64,000 nt of DNA. It comes from Asaia bogorensis (GTDB taxonomy: Bacteria; Pseudomonadota; Alphaproteobacteria; Acetobacterales; Acetobacteraceae). The notes below the pieces were generated by a model. It was not told the DNA's origin. It ran no database searches and saw only the letters and a program-made list of their open reading frames with translations. Shown here piece by piece: positions 16,794-26,287 of this stretch. The DNA is taken from the NCBI GenBank assembly GCA_945869965.1, contig CAMBRC010000005.1:1-64000 (forward strand), in the 5' to 3' direction. Numbering within the stretch: position 1 is the stretch's first letter; each line of letters begins with the position of its first letter. A program made the translations under genes and the position numbers.

Positions 16794-19067
16794 GTGGCGC
16801 GCCCGCCCCGGTCCGGCGCGCCCCGCCGGCGCCGCGCTGCCCCCGATGCCGTAGCACCCGGCGACACCGCCGCCCTGCCCAGCCGCGAGGCGGTGCGCAG
16901 CTTCATCGGGAGCGCCACCGGCCGCGTCGGCAAGCGCGAGATTTCCCTGCACTTCAAGCTCGGCCCCGAGCACCGCAAGGCCCTGCGCCAGTTGCTGAAG
17001 GACCTGGCCGGCGGCGGCGAGGTGGCGCCAGCCGGCCATCGCCGGTTCACTTCGCCCACCCCCGCCCATACCGGCCGGCTTCCCGATGTCATGGTGATCC
17101 AAATCACCGGCACCGACGCCGACGGCGATGCGGTCGCAAAGCCGGTGGAGTGGCGTGGCGACGGCCCGCCGCCGATGATCCTGATGGCGCCGGAGCCGCG
17201 CGGCCGTCCGGCGCTGGCTCCCGGCGAGCGGGTTCTTGCCAAGCTCAAGCCGATTGGCCGGGGCCGCTACGAAGGCCGCACGCTGAAGCGCCTGACCGAC
17301 GCCCCCGGCCGCATTCTCGGCGTATTCCGCGCGGGCAAAGACGGTGCGGAATCCCGTATCATCCCGACCGACCGGCGCGCCAAGGCGGAATGGGCGGTGC
17401 CCATCGGTGAAGCCGGCGGGGCCGAGGATGGCGAGATCGTCCTGGCCGCCCCGCTGCCTACCTCCTTGGCGCACGGCGACCGCCCCTACGGCCTCAAATC
17501 CGCCCGGGTGATCGAACGGCTCGGAGCCATGGGCGATGCCCGCTCGGTCAGCCTGGTGGTCATCCACACCCACGACATCCCGACCGAGTTTTCCGCCGAG
17601 GCGCTGGCCGACGCCGAAAAGGCGACCGGCGTGGGGCCGCAGGGCCGCGACGACCTGCGCGACCTGCCGCTGGTCACCATCGACGGCGAGGACGCACGGG
17701 ATTTCGATGACGCGGTGTTCGCCGAGCGGGATGGGGCGGGCTTCCGCCTGATCGTCGCCATCGCCGATGTCGCGCATTATGTGCAACCGGGCGCGCCGCT
17801 CGACCGCACCGCCCGCACCCGCGGCAATTCCTGCTATTTCCCCGACCGCGTGGTGCCGATGCTGCCCGAGGCGCTGTCCAACGGCTGGTGCAGCCTGCGC
17901 CCGCACGAGGATCGCGGCTGCCTGTTTGTCGAGATGCGCGTCGATGCCGATGGCGGCAAGGTTTCGCACCGCTTCGGCCGTGGCCTGATGCGCAGCGCCG
18001 CCCGCCTGACCTACGAACAGGTCCAGGCGGCGCACGACGCCGATGACACGCTCGGCCTGCCAATCCCGCCGCTCTACGCCGCTTTCCGCGCCCTGCTCGG
18101 CGCCCGCCTCGCCCGCGGCACGCTCGACCTTGACCTGCCGGAACGCAAGGTGGTGCTCGGCGAGGACGGAAAAGTCGCCTCCGTCGCCCCGCGCCCGCGC
18201 CTGGACAGCCACCGGCTGATCGAGGAGTTCATGGTGCTGGCCAATGTCTGCGCCGCCGAGGAACTCGAACGCCTGCACCGCCCCTGCGTCTATCGCGTGC
18301 ACGCCCCGCCGACCGAGGAGAAGCTGGCCAATTTGCGCATTTTCCTGCGCGGCTTCGACATCTCGCTGCCGCCGGGCGACCAGGTGCATCCGCGTGACCT
18401 GCTGGGCGTGCTGAAAAAAGTCGCGGGCACCGAACACGCCCCGCTGGTCAACGAGGTGATGCTGCGCAGCCAGTCCCAGGCCGCCTACGACATCGAAAAC
18501 ATCGGTCATTTCGGCCTAGCCTTGGCGCGCTATGCCCATTTCACCAGCCCGATCCGCCGCTACGCCGATCTGCTGGTGCACCGGGCGCTGATCACTGGGC
18601 TGCGACTCGGGGCGGGCGGGCTCGCCGAAGACGAGATTCCAGGCCTCCCGGACACCTGCGAACACATCACGGCGACCGAAAGACGCGCCGCTTTGGCCGA
18701 ACGCGACGCCATTGACCGCTATCTCGCCGCTTTCATGGCCGATAAGGTGGGTTCGCTGTTCGCAGCGCGCATTTCCGGCGTGACCCGGTTCGGGCTTTTC
18801 GTCACAGTGGCGGATAACGGCGCCAGCGGGTTGGTGCCGATTTCCTCGCTGTCGGACGATTTCTGGATGCACGACGAAGCGACCCACACCCTGACCGGCC
18901 GGAACAGCGGCTTCATCTTCCGCCTGGCCCAGGAGGTCGAGGTGCGGCTGGCCGAGGCCAGCCCGGTCACTGGCGGATTGATCTTCCAGATCATGCAGGG
19001 CAACAGCCGTCCCGCCGGACGCTTCGTCCGCTCCACGCAAACCAGGGGGCGCCAGCGGCCTCGGTGA
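16794..19067 (+). CDS. rnr: Ribonuclease R
   Basis: 3'-5' exoribonuclease degrading structured RNA. The 757-aa protein has an N-terminal basic/winged-helix region, cold-shock-type OB folds, the RNB catalytic domain with LVTIDGEDARDFDDAVFAER (catalytic aspartates, near residue 300) and the SPIRRYADLLVHRAL motif near residue 585, and a C-terminal S1 domain (ISGVTRFGLFVTVADNGASG). GTG 16794 follows the topA stop by one base. The next gene starts inside its last codons (GTGA-type overlap). Confidence 0.95.
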   Translation: MARPPRSGAPRRRRAAPDAVAPGDTAALPSREAVRSFIGSATGRVGKREISLHFKLGPEHRKALRQLLKDLAGGGEVAPAGHRRFTSPTPAHTGRLPDVMVIQITGTDADGDAVAKPVEWRGDGPPPMILMAPEPRGRPALAPGERVLAKLKPIGRGRYEGRTLKRLTDAPGRILGVFRAGKDGAESRIIPTDRRAKAEWAVPIGEAGGAEDGEIVLAAPLPTSLAHGDRPYGLKSARVIERLGAMGDARSVSLVVIHTHDIPTEFSAEALADAEKATGVGPQGRDDLRDLPLVTIDGEDARDFDDAVFAERDGAGFRLIVAIADVAHYVQPGAPLDRTARTRGNSCYFPDRVVPMLPEALSNGWCSLRPHEDRGCLFVEMRVDADGGKVSHRFGRGLMRSAARLTYEQVQAAHDADDTLGLPIPPLYAAFRALLGARLARGTLDLDLPERKVVLGEDGKVASVAPRPRLDSHRLIEEFMVLANVCAAEELERLHRPCVYRVHAPPTEEKLANLRIFLRGFDISLPPGDQVHPRDLLGVLKKVAGTEHAPLVNEVMLRSQSQAAYDIENIGHFGLALARYAHFTSPIRRYADLLVHRALITGLRLGAGGLAEDEIPGLPDTCEHITATERRAALAERDAIDRYLAAFMADKVGSLFAARISGVTRFGLFVTVADNGASGLVPISSLSDDFWMHDEATHTLTGRNSGFIFRLAQEVEVRLAEASPVTGGLIFQIMQGNSRPAGRFVRSTQTRGRQRPR

Positions 19068-20743
19068 ATCATGCATGGGTCCTGCTGGTAATCCTGGGAC
19101 TTCTGGCGTCGTTTGACCGCGCCGCCCGCGCTGAACCGTTTTCGGCCACCCCTACCTTGAGCCAGGTGCTGGTCGCCCAGGTCACCAGCACCGCGTTCGA
19201 GTTCATGGCGCCGCGCACGCTGGAGCCGATCCCGATCCCGCAAATGGCGCTGTGGGGCCTGCGCGGCCTGACCACGCTGGACGCCCGCCTGACCCCGGAC
19301 CTGCAAACCGACCGCAACAGCCGCACCCTTCGTCTGATCGGCCCGAGCCGCGTGCTGATGAGCCGCCCGGCCCCGCCGCCCGACAATGCCGCCGCCTGGG
19401 GCGAGGCGGTCGGGCAAATGGTGCGCGCCGCCTGGGACGGCTCCGAAGCGGTGCGCCGGGCAGGCACGCAGGGCATCCTGCGCGCCTTCTTCGACGAGTT
19501 GTTCAACCACCTCGACCCCTACTCGCGCTACACCACGCCGGCCGAGACCACCGCCGACCGGGCGCGCCGGGTCGGCCGTGCGACCGTCGGGATCAAGCCG
19601 GTGCTGCGCGGCGGCCAGGCGCTGATCGACGCCGTCCAGCCCGGCAGCCCCGCCGCCCTGGCCGGCATCAAGCGCGGCGAGCGCATCGCGGTGATCGACG
19701 GCGAGCCGGTCCAGGGGGCCGACCTGCAATCGATCGGCGCCCTGCTCGCCGGTCCCGAAGGCACCATGGTCACTCTCGGGCTGCGCGGCCGCGACGGCAC
19801 CCGGACGGTGACCCTGAACCGCGAGGCCCTGCCCCAGGAAACCGTCACCAGCAGCCGGCGCGAAGAATTGCTGATGCTGCGGATCACCAGCTTCGCCAAC
19901 AACACTGCCACCCGGCTGGGCCAGGAACTGATCGCGGGCATGGCCGCCAACCCGCCGCCGGCCGCCGTCGTGCTCGACCTGCGCGGCAATCGTGGCGGCG
20001 TGCTGCGCCAGGCGGTAGCGGCGGCGGCCATGCTGCAACCCGCCGGCGTGGTCGCCTCGACTGCCGGGCGCGATCCGGCCGCCGCCGTCGAATACCGCGC
20101 CGATGGCGGCCGCGATCTGGCACCGGGACTGCCGGTGATCGTCATCGTCGACGGCCGCAGCGCCAGCGCCGCGGAGGTGCTGGCCGCCGCCCTGTCCGAC
20201 CATCGCCGCGCCGTGGTGATCGGCAGCACCACGCTGGGCAAGGGCCTGGTCCAGACCATCGCCCCGCTGCCCGACGGCGGCGAACTCTATCTGACCTGGA
20301 GCCGGCTGCTCGCCCCGCGCGGCTGGCCGCTGCAGGGCCTCGGCGTCGTGCCGCAACTCTGCACCAGCCTCGGCCAGGACGCCCTGGCGCGCAATCTGGC
20401 AACCCTTGCGCGCGGCCAACAGCCGTTGCAGGGCGGGCTGGAACGCCACCGAACCGCCCGCGCGCCGCTGTCGCCGTACGCCGTGCTGGAAATCCGCGCC
20501 ATCTGCCCGGCCGCCGAGGGTGGCGACCTCGACCTGCTGGCCGCCCGCGAACTGGTGCGCAGCCCCGCCGCCTACGCCGCCGCCCTGATGCCCGCTCTGC
20601 CGCCGCGCTCGGCCCTCGGCCGGCCCAGTGCAATCCTGCCCCCGGCTCCGGCCCCCGCCGCCCCACCTCCGACGGTATTGCCCCAATCCGGCCTGCCCCG
20701 CACAGGATCAGGCTTGACGGGCACGACCGCGATGCGTAACTAG
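19064..20743 (+). CDS. Exported S41-family (CtpA-like) peptidase with PDZ domain
   Basis: A 559-aa serine protease of the C-terminal processing family. The N-terminus (WVLLVILGLLASFDRAARA) is a signal peptide, so action in the periplasm is expected. A short N-terminal region ends FNHLDPYSRYTTPAE, the PDZ domain covers roughly residues 165-250 (VGIKPVLRGGQALIDAVQPG), and the S41 core has LDLRGNRGGVLRQAVAAAAM, the serine in VDGRSASAAEVLAAAL and the lysine in STTLGKGLVQTI. The proline-rich C-terminus is probably disordered. The GTG start overlaps rnr by 4 bp. In related genomes a protease gene lies at this place between rnr and rpmG (from memory). Confidence 0.9.
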   Translation: MNHAWVLLVILGLLASFDRAARAEPFSATPTLSQVLVAQVTSTAFEFMAPRTLEPIPIPQMALWGLRGLTTLDARLTPDLQTDRNSRTLRLIGPSRVLMSRPAPPPDNAAAWGEAVGQMVRAAWDGSEAVRRAGTQGILRAFFDELFNHLDPYSRYTTPAETTADRARRVGRATVGIKPVLRGGQALIDAVQPGSPAALAGIKRGERIAVIDGEPVQGADLQSIGALLAGPEGTMVTLGLRGRDGTRTVTLNREALPQETVTSSRREELLMLRITSFANNTATRLGQELIAGMAANPPPAAVVLDLRGNRGGVLRQAVAAAAMLQPAGVVASTAGRDPAAAVEYRADGGRDLAPGLPVIVIVDGRSASAAEVLAAALSDHRRAVVIGSTTLGKGLVQTIAPLPDGGELYLTWSRLLAPRGWPLQGLGVVPQLCTSLGQDALARNLATLARGQQPLQGGLERHRTARAPLSPYAVLEIRAICPAAEGGDLDLLAARELVRSPAAYAAALMPALPPRSALGRPSAILPPAPAPAAPPPTVLPQSGLPRTGSGLTGTTAMRN

Positions 20744-20803
20744 CCCGCCTCGCCGGTCACCTTCTCCGCACCGGCCGCCGCTCCACGTTCGGGACATTCC
20801 ACC

Positions 20804-20971
20804 ATGGCCAAGTCCAACACCATCCAGATCAAGCTCGTATCCAGCGCGGATACCGGGCATTTCTACGTCACCAAGAAGAACGCCCGTGCCCAGACCGGCA
20901 AGATGGAGCTGCGCAAGTACGACCCCGTCGCGCGCAAGCACGTCGCCTACAAGGAAGCCAAGATCAAGTAG
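20804..20971 (+). CDS. rpmG: 50S ribosomal protein L33
   Basis: A 55-aa basic protein beginning [20 protein letters not shown] and continuing [20 protein letters not shown], matching L33. The zinc-binding cysteines of the C+ type are absent, so it is the C- form usual in Alphaproteobacteria. It follows the S41 protease by 60 bp and is closed by the hairpin terminator 21001-21022. Confidence 0.97.
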   Translation: MAKSNTIQIKLVSSADTGHFYVTKKNARAQTGKMELRKYDPVARKHVAYKEAKIK

Positions 20972-21000
20972 GATCGGGCAAACCCGGCGGGACCATCACA

Positions 21001-21022
21001 AGGGCGCGAGAGCGCCCTTTTT
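21001..21022 (+). terminator. Rho-independent terminator after rpmG
   Basis: Stem AGGGCGC / GCGCCCT with GAGA loop followed directly by a T-run, 30 nt after the rpmG stop. It probably ends the long transcript running from the pyrB-topA region, and it separates rpmG from the convergent pleD gene. Confidence 0.9.
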
Positions 21023-21034
21023 GATTCCCCGCCT

Positions 21035-22408
21035 TCACACCCCCAGCGTCTGATCGACCTCGACCCGATTCCGCCCAGCCCGCTTGGCCGCGTACAGCGC
21101 CTGATCCGCCGCCTGGATCAGCCGCTCTGGCGTCATGCTCGCCCCGGGAACACAGCACGCCACCCCCACACTGACCGTCAGGCGATGCGACAGCCCGGTC
21201 TCCGGCACAAAACGCAGTTCCTCGATCGCGCCGCGCAGCCGCTCGGCGGCACTCAACGCATCAAGCTCGCCCGTCCCCGGCATCACCACCACAAACTCCT
21301 CGCCGCCATAGCGCGCGATCGAGTCGAACACCCGGACCCGCCCCCGCAGCGTCTGCGCAATCAACGTCAGCGCCGCATCGCCCACCTGATGCCCCCACTG
21401 GTCATTGATCGTCTTGAAATGATCGACATCCAGCATCAGCACCGCCAGCCCGTGCGGCTGCCCCGACGCCAGCAGACTATGCAAATGCCGCGACAGATAG
21501 CGCTGGTTGTAGAACCCGGTCAGCGGATCGGTCAGCGCCAGCTCCAGCGCATGGCCCAAATCGCTGCGCAGCCGGTCCTGGTAGAACTTGCGCCGGATCT
21601 GGTTGCGCGCCCGCGCCCGCAGCTCCAGCGCATCCAGCGGCCGCAACAGCCAGTCATTGGCGCCGAGATCAAACCCGCGCAGCACCAGGTCGCGCTGCTC
21701 CGGCTCGGCGATCACCAGCATCGGGATCGCCTGCGTCGCCTCGCCAGCCCGCAACCGCGACGCCAGCCGCAGCGGGTCATCGGCCACCATCGACAGGCTG
21801 ATCACCACCAGGTCGAACTGGATCGCCTGGGTCAGCGCCAGCATCTCGGCCTCGCCGCTGGCCCGCCCGGCCAGCACCCCTTCCTGCTGCAACGCATCCT
21901 GCACCGCGGCGGCCGACTCATCCCAATCATCGACCACCAGCGCCCGCGCACCCGCCACCGACGGCAGCGCCAGCGTATCCGCGCCAAGCCCCAGCGCATG
22001 CGCCGTCTCGCCGCGCACCCGCCACTCATCCAACAGCCGCTTCAGCCGCACCAGCGAGCGCGTCCGCGCCAACAGGGTGACGAAGTCGACCGGCTTGGTC
22101 AGGAAATCATCCGCCCCGGCCTCCAGACCGCGCACCCGCTCCTCGTTCTGATCCAGGGTCGTGACCATCACCACCGGAATATGCCGCGTCACCGGGTCGC
22201 GCTTCAGCTCGCGACAGGTCTCAAATCCATCCATGTCCGGCATCATCACATCGAGCAGGATCAGGTCGGGCTGCCACGTCCGCGCCAGGTGCAACGCATC
22301 ATGCCCGTCCTGCGCCGTCGCCACCTGATAGTATTCGGCCGAAAGTCGCGCCTCCAACAGCCGCACATTCGCCGCCACATCATCCACAATCAGGATTCGT
22401 GCCGTCAT
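21035..22408 (-). CDS. pleD: PleD-like diguanylate cyclase response regulator
   Basis: Makes cyclic di-GMP when phosphorylated. The 457 aa comprise a first receiver domain (VDDVAANVRLLEARL; phospho-acceptor D in LILLDVMMPDMDGFETC near residue 53), a second receiver-like domain (residues about 150-275) in which the acceptor position reads VVISLSM, lacking Asp, and a GGDEF domain (DPLTGFYNQRYL; RYGGEEFVVVMPGTG). The product-inhibition I-site RxxD is present as RVFD, five residues before GGEEF. The same REC-REC-GGDEF arrangement defines PleD of Caulobacter. Its 3' end faces rpmG. Confidence 0.92.
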   Translation of the reverse strand: MTARILIVDDVAANVRLLEARLSAEYYQVATAQDGHDALHLARTWQPDLILLDVMMPDMDGFETCRELKRDPVTRHIPVVMVTTLDQNEERVRGLEAGADDFLTKPVDFVTLLARTRSLVRLKRLLDEWRVRGETAHALGLGADTLALPSVAGARALVVDDWDESAAAVQDALQQEGVLAGRASGEAEMLALTQAIQFDLVVISLSMVADDPLRLASRLRAGEATQAIPMLVIAEPEQRDLVLRGFDLGANDWLLRPLDALELRARARNQIRRKFYQDRLRSDLGHALELALTDPLTGFYNQRYLSRHLHSLLASGQPHGLAVLMLDVDHFKTINDQWGHQVGDAALTLIAQTLRGRVRVFDSIARYGGEEFVVVMPGTGELDALSAAERLRGAIEELRFVPETGLSHRLTVSVGVACCVPGASMTPERLIQAADQALYAAKRAGRNRVEVDQTLGV

Positions 22409-22748
22409 CGCTCAAGTCCTGTGCGGCTCGCCGCGCCGATTGCCATTATCCGACCACTCAAAAAAACCTCGTACCGCTCCGGCCACCCCGTCAACCGCCC
22501 AGAAGCGGCCGTCCATCGGCGGCATACCCATAATGCCACGCAAGATAATGAAAAACACGATACGTCACCGAGACCGGGCCGCCAATGTGCCGGTTACACT
22601 CCGCGACGAATTTCATCCGCCGCGCCGGACCTTGCCGACATGCCGCCCCCCGCACCTCACCCACGGGCCAAACTTCCCCCGGGCCGCCCTCTGGCGCTAC
22701 CCTGGCGCCAAAGCCGCCGGCCGACCGGCCGCGCACAGGAAACGCCGC
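22409..22748. other. Intergenic region between divergent pleD and acyl-CoA ligase
   Basis: About 340 bp with no supported gene; open frames across it are extensions of the downstream ligase frame without a start signal. A relatively AT-rich patch around 22540-22565 (ATAATGAAAAACACGATACG) is the likeliest promoter area. AGGAAACGCCGC before ATG 22749 supplies the ribosome-binding site. I see no repeat or RNA gene. Confidence 0.4.
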
Positions 22749-24374
22749 ATGTCCGCCAGCGACTACGACCTGCCGAAGAACGCCGCCAACCACGCGCCGC
22801 TATCCCCGCTGAGCTACCTGTCGCGCACCGAAGCCGTCCACCCGAACCGCATCGCCGTGATCCATGGCACCCGCCGCATCACCTGGGGCCAGACCGGCGA
22901 GCGCTGCCGCCGCCTGGCCAGCGCACTCGCCAAACTCGGCATCACCAAGGGCGACACTGTCGCCGCCATGCTGCCCAACATCCCCGAGATGTTCGAGGCC
23001 CATTTCGCCGTGCCGATGACCGGCGCCATCCTCAACGCGCTGAACATCCGCCTGGACGCCGCCACCATCGCCTTCATCCTCCAGCACGGCGAGGCGAAAA
23101 TCCTCCTGACCGACCGCGAGTTCGCCGCCACCATCCAAGCCGCCCTCGCCCTGATCCCCGCCGACAAGCGCCCCATCGTCATCGACGTGATCGACGACCT
23201 CGCCCCCCCCGGCGCCCGCCAAGGCACCCTGGAATACGAGTCCCTCCTCGCCGCCGGCGACCCCGCCTACCCCATCACCCTGCCGGACGACGAATGGGAC
23301 GCCATCGCGCTGAACTACACCTCCGGCACCACCGGCAACCCCAAGGGCGTCGTCTACCACCACCGCGGCGCCTACCTGAACGCCACCTCGAACGTCCTGA
23401 CCTGGGCCATGCCCGCCCACCCCGTCTATCTCTGGACCCTGCCGATGTTCCATTGCAACGGCTGGTGCTTCCCCTGGACCATCACCGCCATGGCCGGCAC
23501 CCATGTCTGCCTGCGCCGCGTCGAACCCACCGCCGTGCTGGACGCCATCACCACCCATGGCGTCACCCACATGTGCGGCGCCCCGATCATCGCCAACATG
23601 CTGATCCACGTCCCCGACGCCGCCTTCCCCAAACTCCCCCGCACCGTCGAATTCATGACCGCCGGCGCCCCGCCCCCGGCCGCCGTCATCGCCGGCATCG
23701 AACGCCGCGGCTTCCACATCACCCATGTCTACGGCCTGACCGAAGTCTACGGCCCCGTCACCGTCTGCGCCTGGCAGGACGAATGGAACGCGCTGCCCGA
23801 AGCCGACCAGTCCCGCATCAAGGCCCGCCAGGGCGTCCGCTACCACTCCCTGGAAGGCCTCATGGTCGCCGACGCCCGCACCCTCGCCCCCATGGCAAGG
23901 GACGGCATCACCATGGGCGAGGTCTTCATGCGCGGAAACCCGGTCATGAAGGGCTACCTCAAGAACCCCAAAGCCACCGACGAAGCCTTCGAAGGCGGCT
24001 GGTTCCACACTGGCGACCTCGGCGTCTGGCACCCGGACGGCTACATCGAGCTGAAAGACCGCTCCAAGGACATCATCATCTCCGGCGGCGAAAACATCTC
24101 CACCATCGAAGTCGAGGACGTCCTCTACCAACACCCCGCCATCCTCGAAGCCGCCGTCGTCGGCCGCCCCGACGAAACCTGGGGCGAAACCCCCTGCGCC
24201 TTCGTCACCCTCAAACCCGACGCCACCGCCACCGCCGAAGACCTCATCGCCTTCTGCCGCGCCAACCTCGCCCGCTTCAAAGTCCCCAAGACCGTCGTCT
24301 TCGGCCCTCTGCCCAAAACCAGCACCGGCAAGATGCAGAAATACGTCCTGCGCGAAAAAGCCGCCGCCCTATGA
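22749..24374 (+). CDS. Acyl-CoA synthetase, AMP-dependent (medium-chain / DmdB-like group)
   Basis: ANL-superfamily ligase of 541 aa activating a carboxylic acid through an acyl-adenylate. The P-loop ALNYTSGTTGNPKGVVYHHR (about residue 185), WTLPMFHCNGWCFPW, the A5-type motif VYGLTEVYGP, the hinge-region FHTGDLGVWHPDGYIELKDR (about residue 420) and the C-terminal lysine in KTSTGKMQKYVLR are all intact. The group includes medium-chain fatty acyl and methylmercaptopropionyl-CoA ligases; substrate is not decided by sequence. Its stop overlaps the haloalkane dehalogenase start (ATGA), and a methyltransferase follows, giving a three-gene operon. Confidence 0.9.
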   Translation: MSASDYDLPKNAANHAPLSPLSYLSRTEAVHPNRIAVIHGTRRITWGQTGERCRRLASALAKLGITKGDTVAAMLPNIPEMFEAHFAVPMTGAILNALNIRLDAATIAFILQHGEAKILLTDREFAATIQAALALIPADKRPIVIDVIDDLAPPGARQGTLEYESLLAAGDPAYPITLPDDEWDAIALNYTSGTTGNPKGVVYHHRGAYLNATSNVLTWAMPAHPVYLWTLPMFHCNGWCFPWTITAMAGTHVCLRRVEPTAVLDAITTHGVTHMCGAPIIANMLIHVPDAAFPKLPRTVEFMTAGAPPPAAVIAGIERRGFHITHVYGLTEVYGPVTVCAWQDEWNALPEADQSRIKARQGVRYHSLEGLMVADARTLAPMARDGITMGEVFMRGNPVMKGYLKNPKATDEAFEGGWFHTGDLGVWHPDGYIELKDRSKDIIISGGENISTIEVEDVLYQHPAILEAAVVGRPDETWGETPCAFVTLKPDATATAEDLIAFCRANLARFKVPKTVVFGPLPKTSTGKMQKYVLREKAAAL

Positions 24375-25300
24375 GCACCCCGCCGCCATTCTTCCGCACC
24401 CCCGACAGCGCCTTCGTCGACCTTCCGGACTGGCCGTACACGCCGCGCTATGTGGAATGGGACGGCCTGCGCTCCCACTACATCGACGAAGGCCCCCCCA
24501 ACGCCCCCGTCGCCCTGTTGCTGCACGGTGAGCCCACCTGGGCCTACCTCAACCGCAAGATGATCCCGCCCTTGCTCGCCGCCGGTTACCGCTGCATCGC
24601 GCCCGACCACATCGGCTTCGGCCGCAGCGACAAGGTCACCGACGACGCCTGGTACACCATCGCCCGCCACGTCGATCGCCTCCGCGGCGTGATCGAGCGC
24701 CTCGAGCTCCAGCGCATCACCCTCTTTGTCCAGGATTGGGGCGGTCCCACCGGCCTGATCAACGCCGTCGCCATGCCCCAGCGCTTCGCCCGGCTGGTGA
24801 TCATGAACACCTGGCTGCACCATGACGGCTTCGAATACGGCCCCGGCATCCGCGCTTGGCGCGAAGCCGCCACCAACCCGATGTGGCTCGCCTGGACCCG
24901 CGGCGACCTGCCCTGCGGCGCCATTGTCGAACGCGCCCGCGCCCGCCGCGAAGGCGACCCCGCCGCCATCCGCCACGCCTACGAAGCCCCTTACGCCAAC
25001 AACCCCGCCGCCAAGGCCGGCGCCCGCCGCTTCCCCTACTGCATCCCCTTCGCCGAACCCGAAGCCGGCGCCGCCGCGGCCCAAGCCCGCGCCTTCGCCG
25101 CCCTGACCGCCTGGCGAACCCCGGTCCACCTCATGTTCGGCACCGCCGACCGCGTCTTCACCGCCGACTGGGGCCGCGCCTGGGCCACCCAAATCCCAGG
25201 CGCCACCTTCGATGCCATCGAACGCGCCGGCCATTTCGTCCAGGAAGACGCCGGCGAAGAAATCATCGCCCGGCTTCTGCAACGCATCGCCACCGGGTAA
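24371..25300 (+). CDS. Haloalkane dehalogenase (alpha/beta hydrolase, HLD-I like)
   Basis: Hydrolyses carbon-halogen bonds through a covalent ester. The 309 aa contain the oxyanion motif LLLHGEPTWAYLNRKM (about residue 53), the nucleophile segment LFVQDWGGPTGLINAVA (D then halide-binding W, about residue 121), FGTADRVFTADWG with the acid after strand 7, and the catalytic histidine in AGHFVQEDAGEEI. This layout matches the DhlA-like subfamily; closely related hydrolases without dehalogenase activity exist, so activity is inferred. Translation is coupled to the acyl-CoA ligase gene by a 4-bp overlap, hinting that dehalogenated products are processed to CoA thioesters. Confidence 0.85.
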   Translation: MSTPPPFFRTPDSAFVDLPDWPYTPRYVEWDGLRSHYIDEGPPNAPVALLLHGEPTWAYLNRKMIPPLLAAGYRCIAPDHIGFGRSDKVTDDAWYTIARHVDRLRGVIERLELQRITLFVQDWGGPTGLINAVAMPQRFARLVIMNTWLHHDGFEYGPGIRAWREAATNPMWLAWTRGDLPCGAIVERARARREGDPAAIRHAYEAPYANNPAAKAGARRFPYCIPFAEPEAGAAAAQARAFAALTAWRTPVHLMFGTADRVFTADWGRAWATQIPGATFDAIERAGHFVQEDAGEEIIARLLQRIATG

Positions 25301-25329
25301 GAAGCCATGACACACCAAGGCCGCACCCC

Positions 25330-26190
25330 ATGACCGACGCCGCCACCCGCCACGCCCGTCAGGTCGAAGCCTGGAACGGCCAGATGGGCGCCCAATGGGC
25401 CGCCAACGAAGCCCGCACCGAACGCGGCCTCGCCCCCGTCCTGGACGCCCTCCTCCAATGGTCCACCCCCACCCCAGGCATGCGCGTTGTCGATGTCGGC
25501 TGCGGCGCCGGCGGCACCACCCTCGCGCTGGCGAACGCTGTCACGTCCCCGGGCACCCCAACCGGCGAAGTCATCGGCCTGGACGTCTCCGCCGTCATCC
25601 TGGACGCCGCCCGCACCCGCCTCGCCGACACGCCCAACGCCCGCCTCGAACTGGCCGACGCCCTCACCTGGACCCTTGAAGGCGCCCCCGCCGACCTCCT
25701 CTTCTCCCGCTTCGGCGTCATGTTCTTCGGCAACCCCGTCGCCGCCTTCGCAAACCTCCGCCGCGCCCTCAAACCCGGCGCCCGCTTCGCCTTCGCCGCC
25801 TGGGCCGCGCTGGAAGACAACCCCTGGATCAACACCCCGCTCCAGGCCGCCCTCACCGTGATCGCGCCCCCACCGCCCGCCGACCCCGACGAGCCCGGCC
25901 AATTCGCCTTCGGCAACCCCGCCCGCGTCCAACGCATCCTGCACGACGCCGGCTACAGCCCCGTCCGTCACCGCGCCTTCGACTTCACCATGCGCTACCC
26001 CACCGACGACCTCGCCCGCACCGCCGCCGGCATGACCAATATGGGCCAGATCGCCCGCATCCTGCGCGACCGCCCAGACGCCGAACGCAGCCGCGCCGCG
26101 GACGCAATAGCCGCCACGCTCGCCCCCCTGGTCAAAGACAACTGGATTATCCTGCCAGCCCGCGTCTGGCTGTTCGACGCCAGGAAGTAA
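25330..26190 (+). CDS. Class I SAM-dependent methyltransferase
   Basis: A 286-aa methyltransferase. Motif I is MRVVDVGCGAGGTTLAL (about residue 48), followed by EVIGLDVSAVILDAARTRL and LELADALTWTLEGAPADLLF. FSRFGVMFFGNPVAAFANLR resembles UbiE/Methyltransf_11-type enzymes. The ATG at 25330 lies 30 bp after the dehalogenase stop in the same direction. Substrate unknown; a role in metabolising the dehalogenase substrate or product is only suggested by position. A palindromic repeat begins immediately after its stop. Confidence 0.8.
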   Translation: MTDAATRHARQVEAWNGQMGAQWAANEARTERGLAPVLDALLQWSTPTPGMRVVDVGCGAGGTTLALANAVTSPGTPTGEVIGLDVSAVILDAARTRLADTPNARLELADALTWTLEGAPADLLFSRFGVMFFGNPVAAFANLRRALKPGARFAFAAWAALEDNPWINTPLQAALTVIAPPPPADPDEPGQFAFGNPARVQRILHDAGYSPVRHRAFDFTMRYPTDDLARTAAGMTNMGQIARILRDRPDAERSRAADAIAATLAPLVKDNWIILPARVWLFDARK

Positions 26191-26287
26191 GAATCTTCTT
26201 TTTGTGAACAAAAAGAAGCAAAAAAACTTCATCCACAAAACAAGTGAATAAAAGTTTTTTGGTTCTTTTTTTCAAAAAAGAACGCGC
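26191..26287. repeat. Paired AT-rich palindromes between convergent genes
   Basis: Two cores: 26195-26218 (arms CTTCTTTTTGT / ACAAAAAGAAG) directly after the methyltransferase stop, and 26262-26283 (arms GTTCTTTTTT / AAAAAAGAAC) directly before the aminotransferase stop in reverse orientation. The pair forms an inverted arrangement, each hairpin placed where it would follow a stop codon, consistent with a bidirectional transcript end or a small inserted element. Confidence 0.75.

Noticed and set aside
21185-25300. Open frame of 1371 codons on the plus strand
   Set aside because: It runs antisense through pleD and out of frame through the acyl-CoA ligase, with arginine/proline/histidine-rich sequence typical of GC-rich shadow frames. 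Only its last 309 codons (haloalkane dehalogenase) are real.
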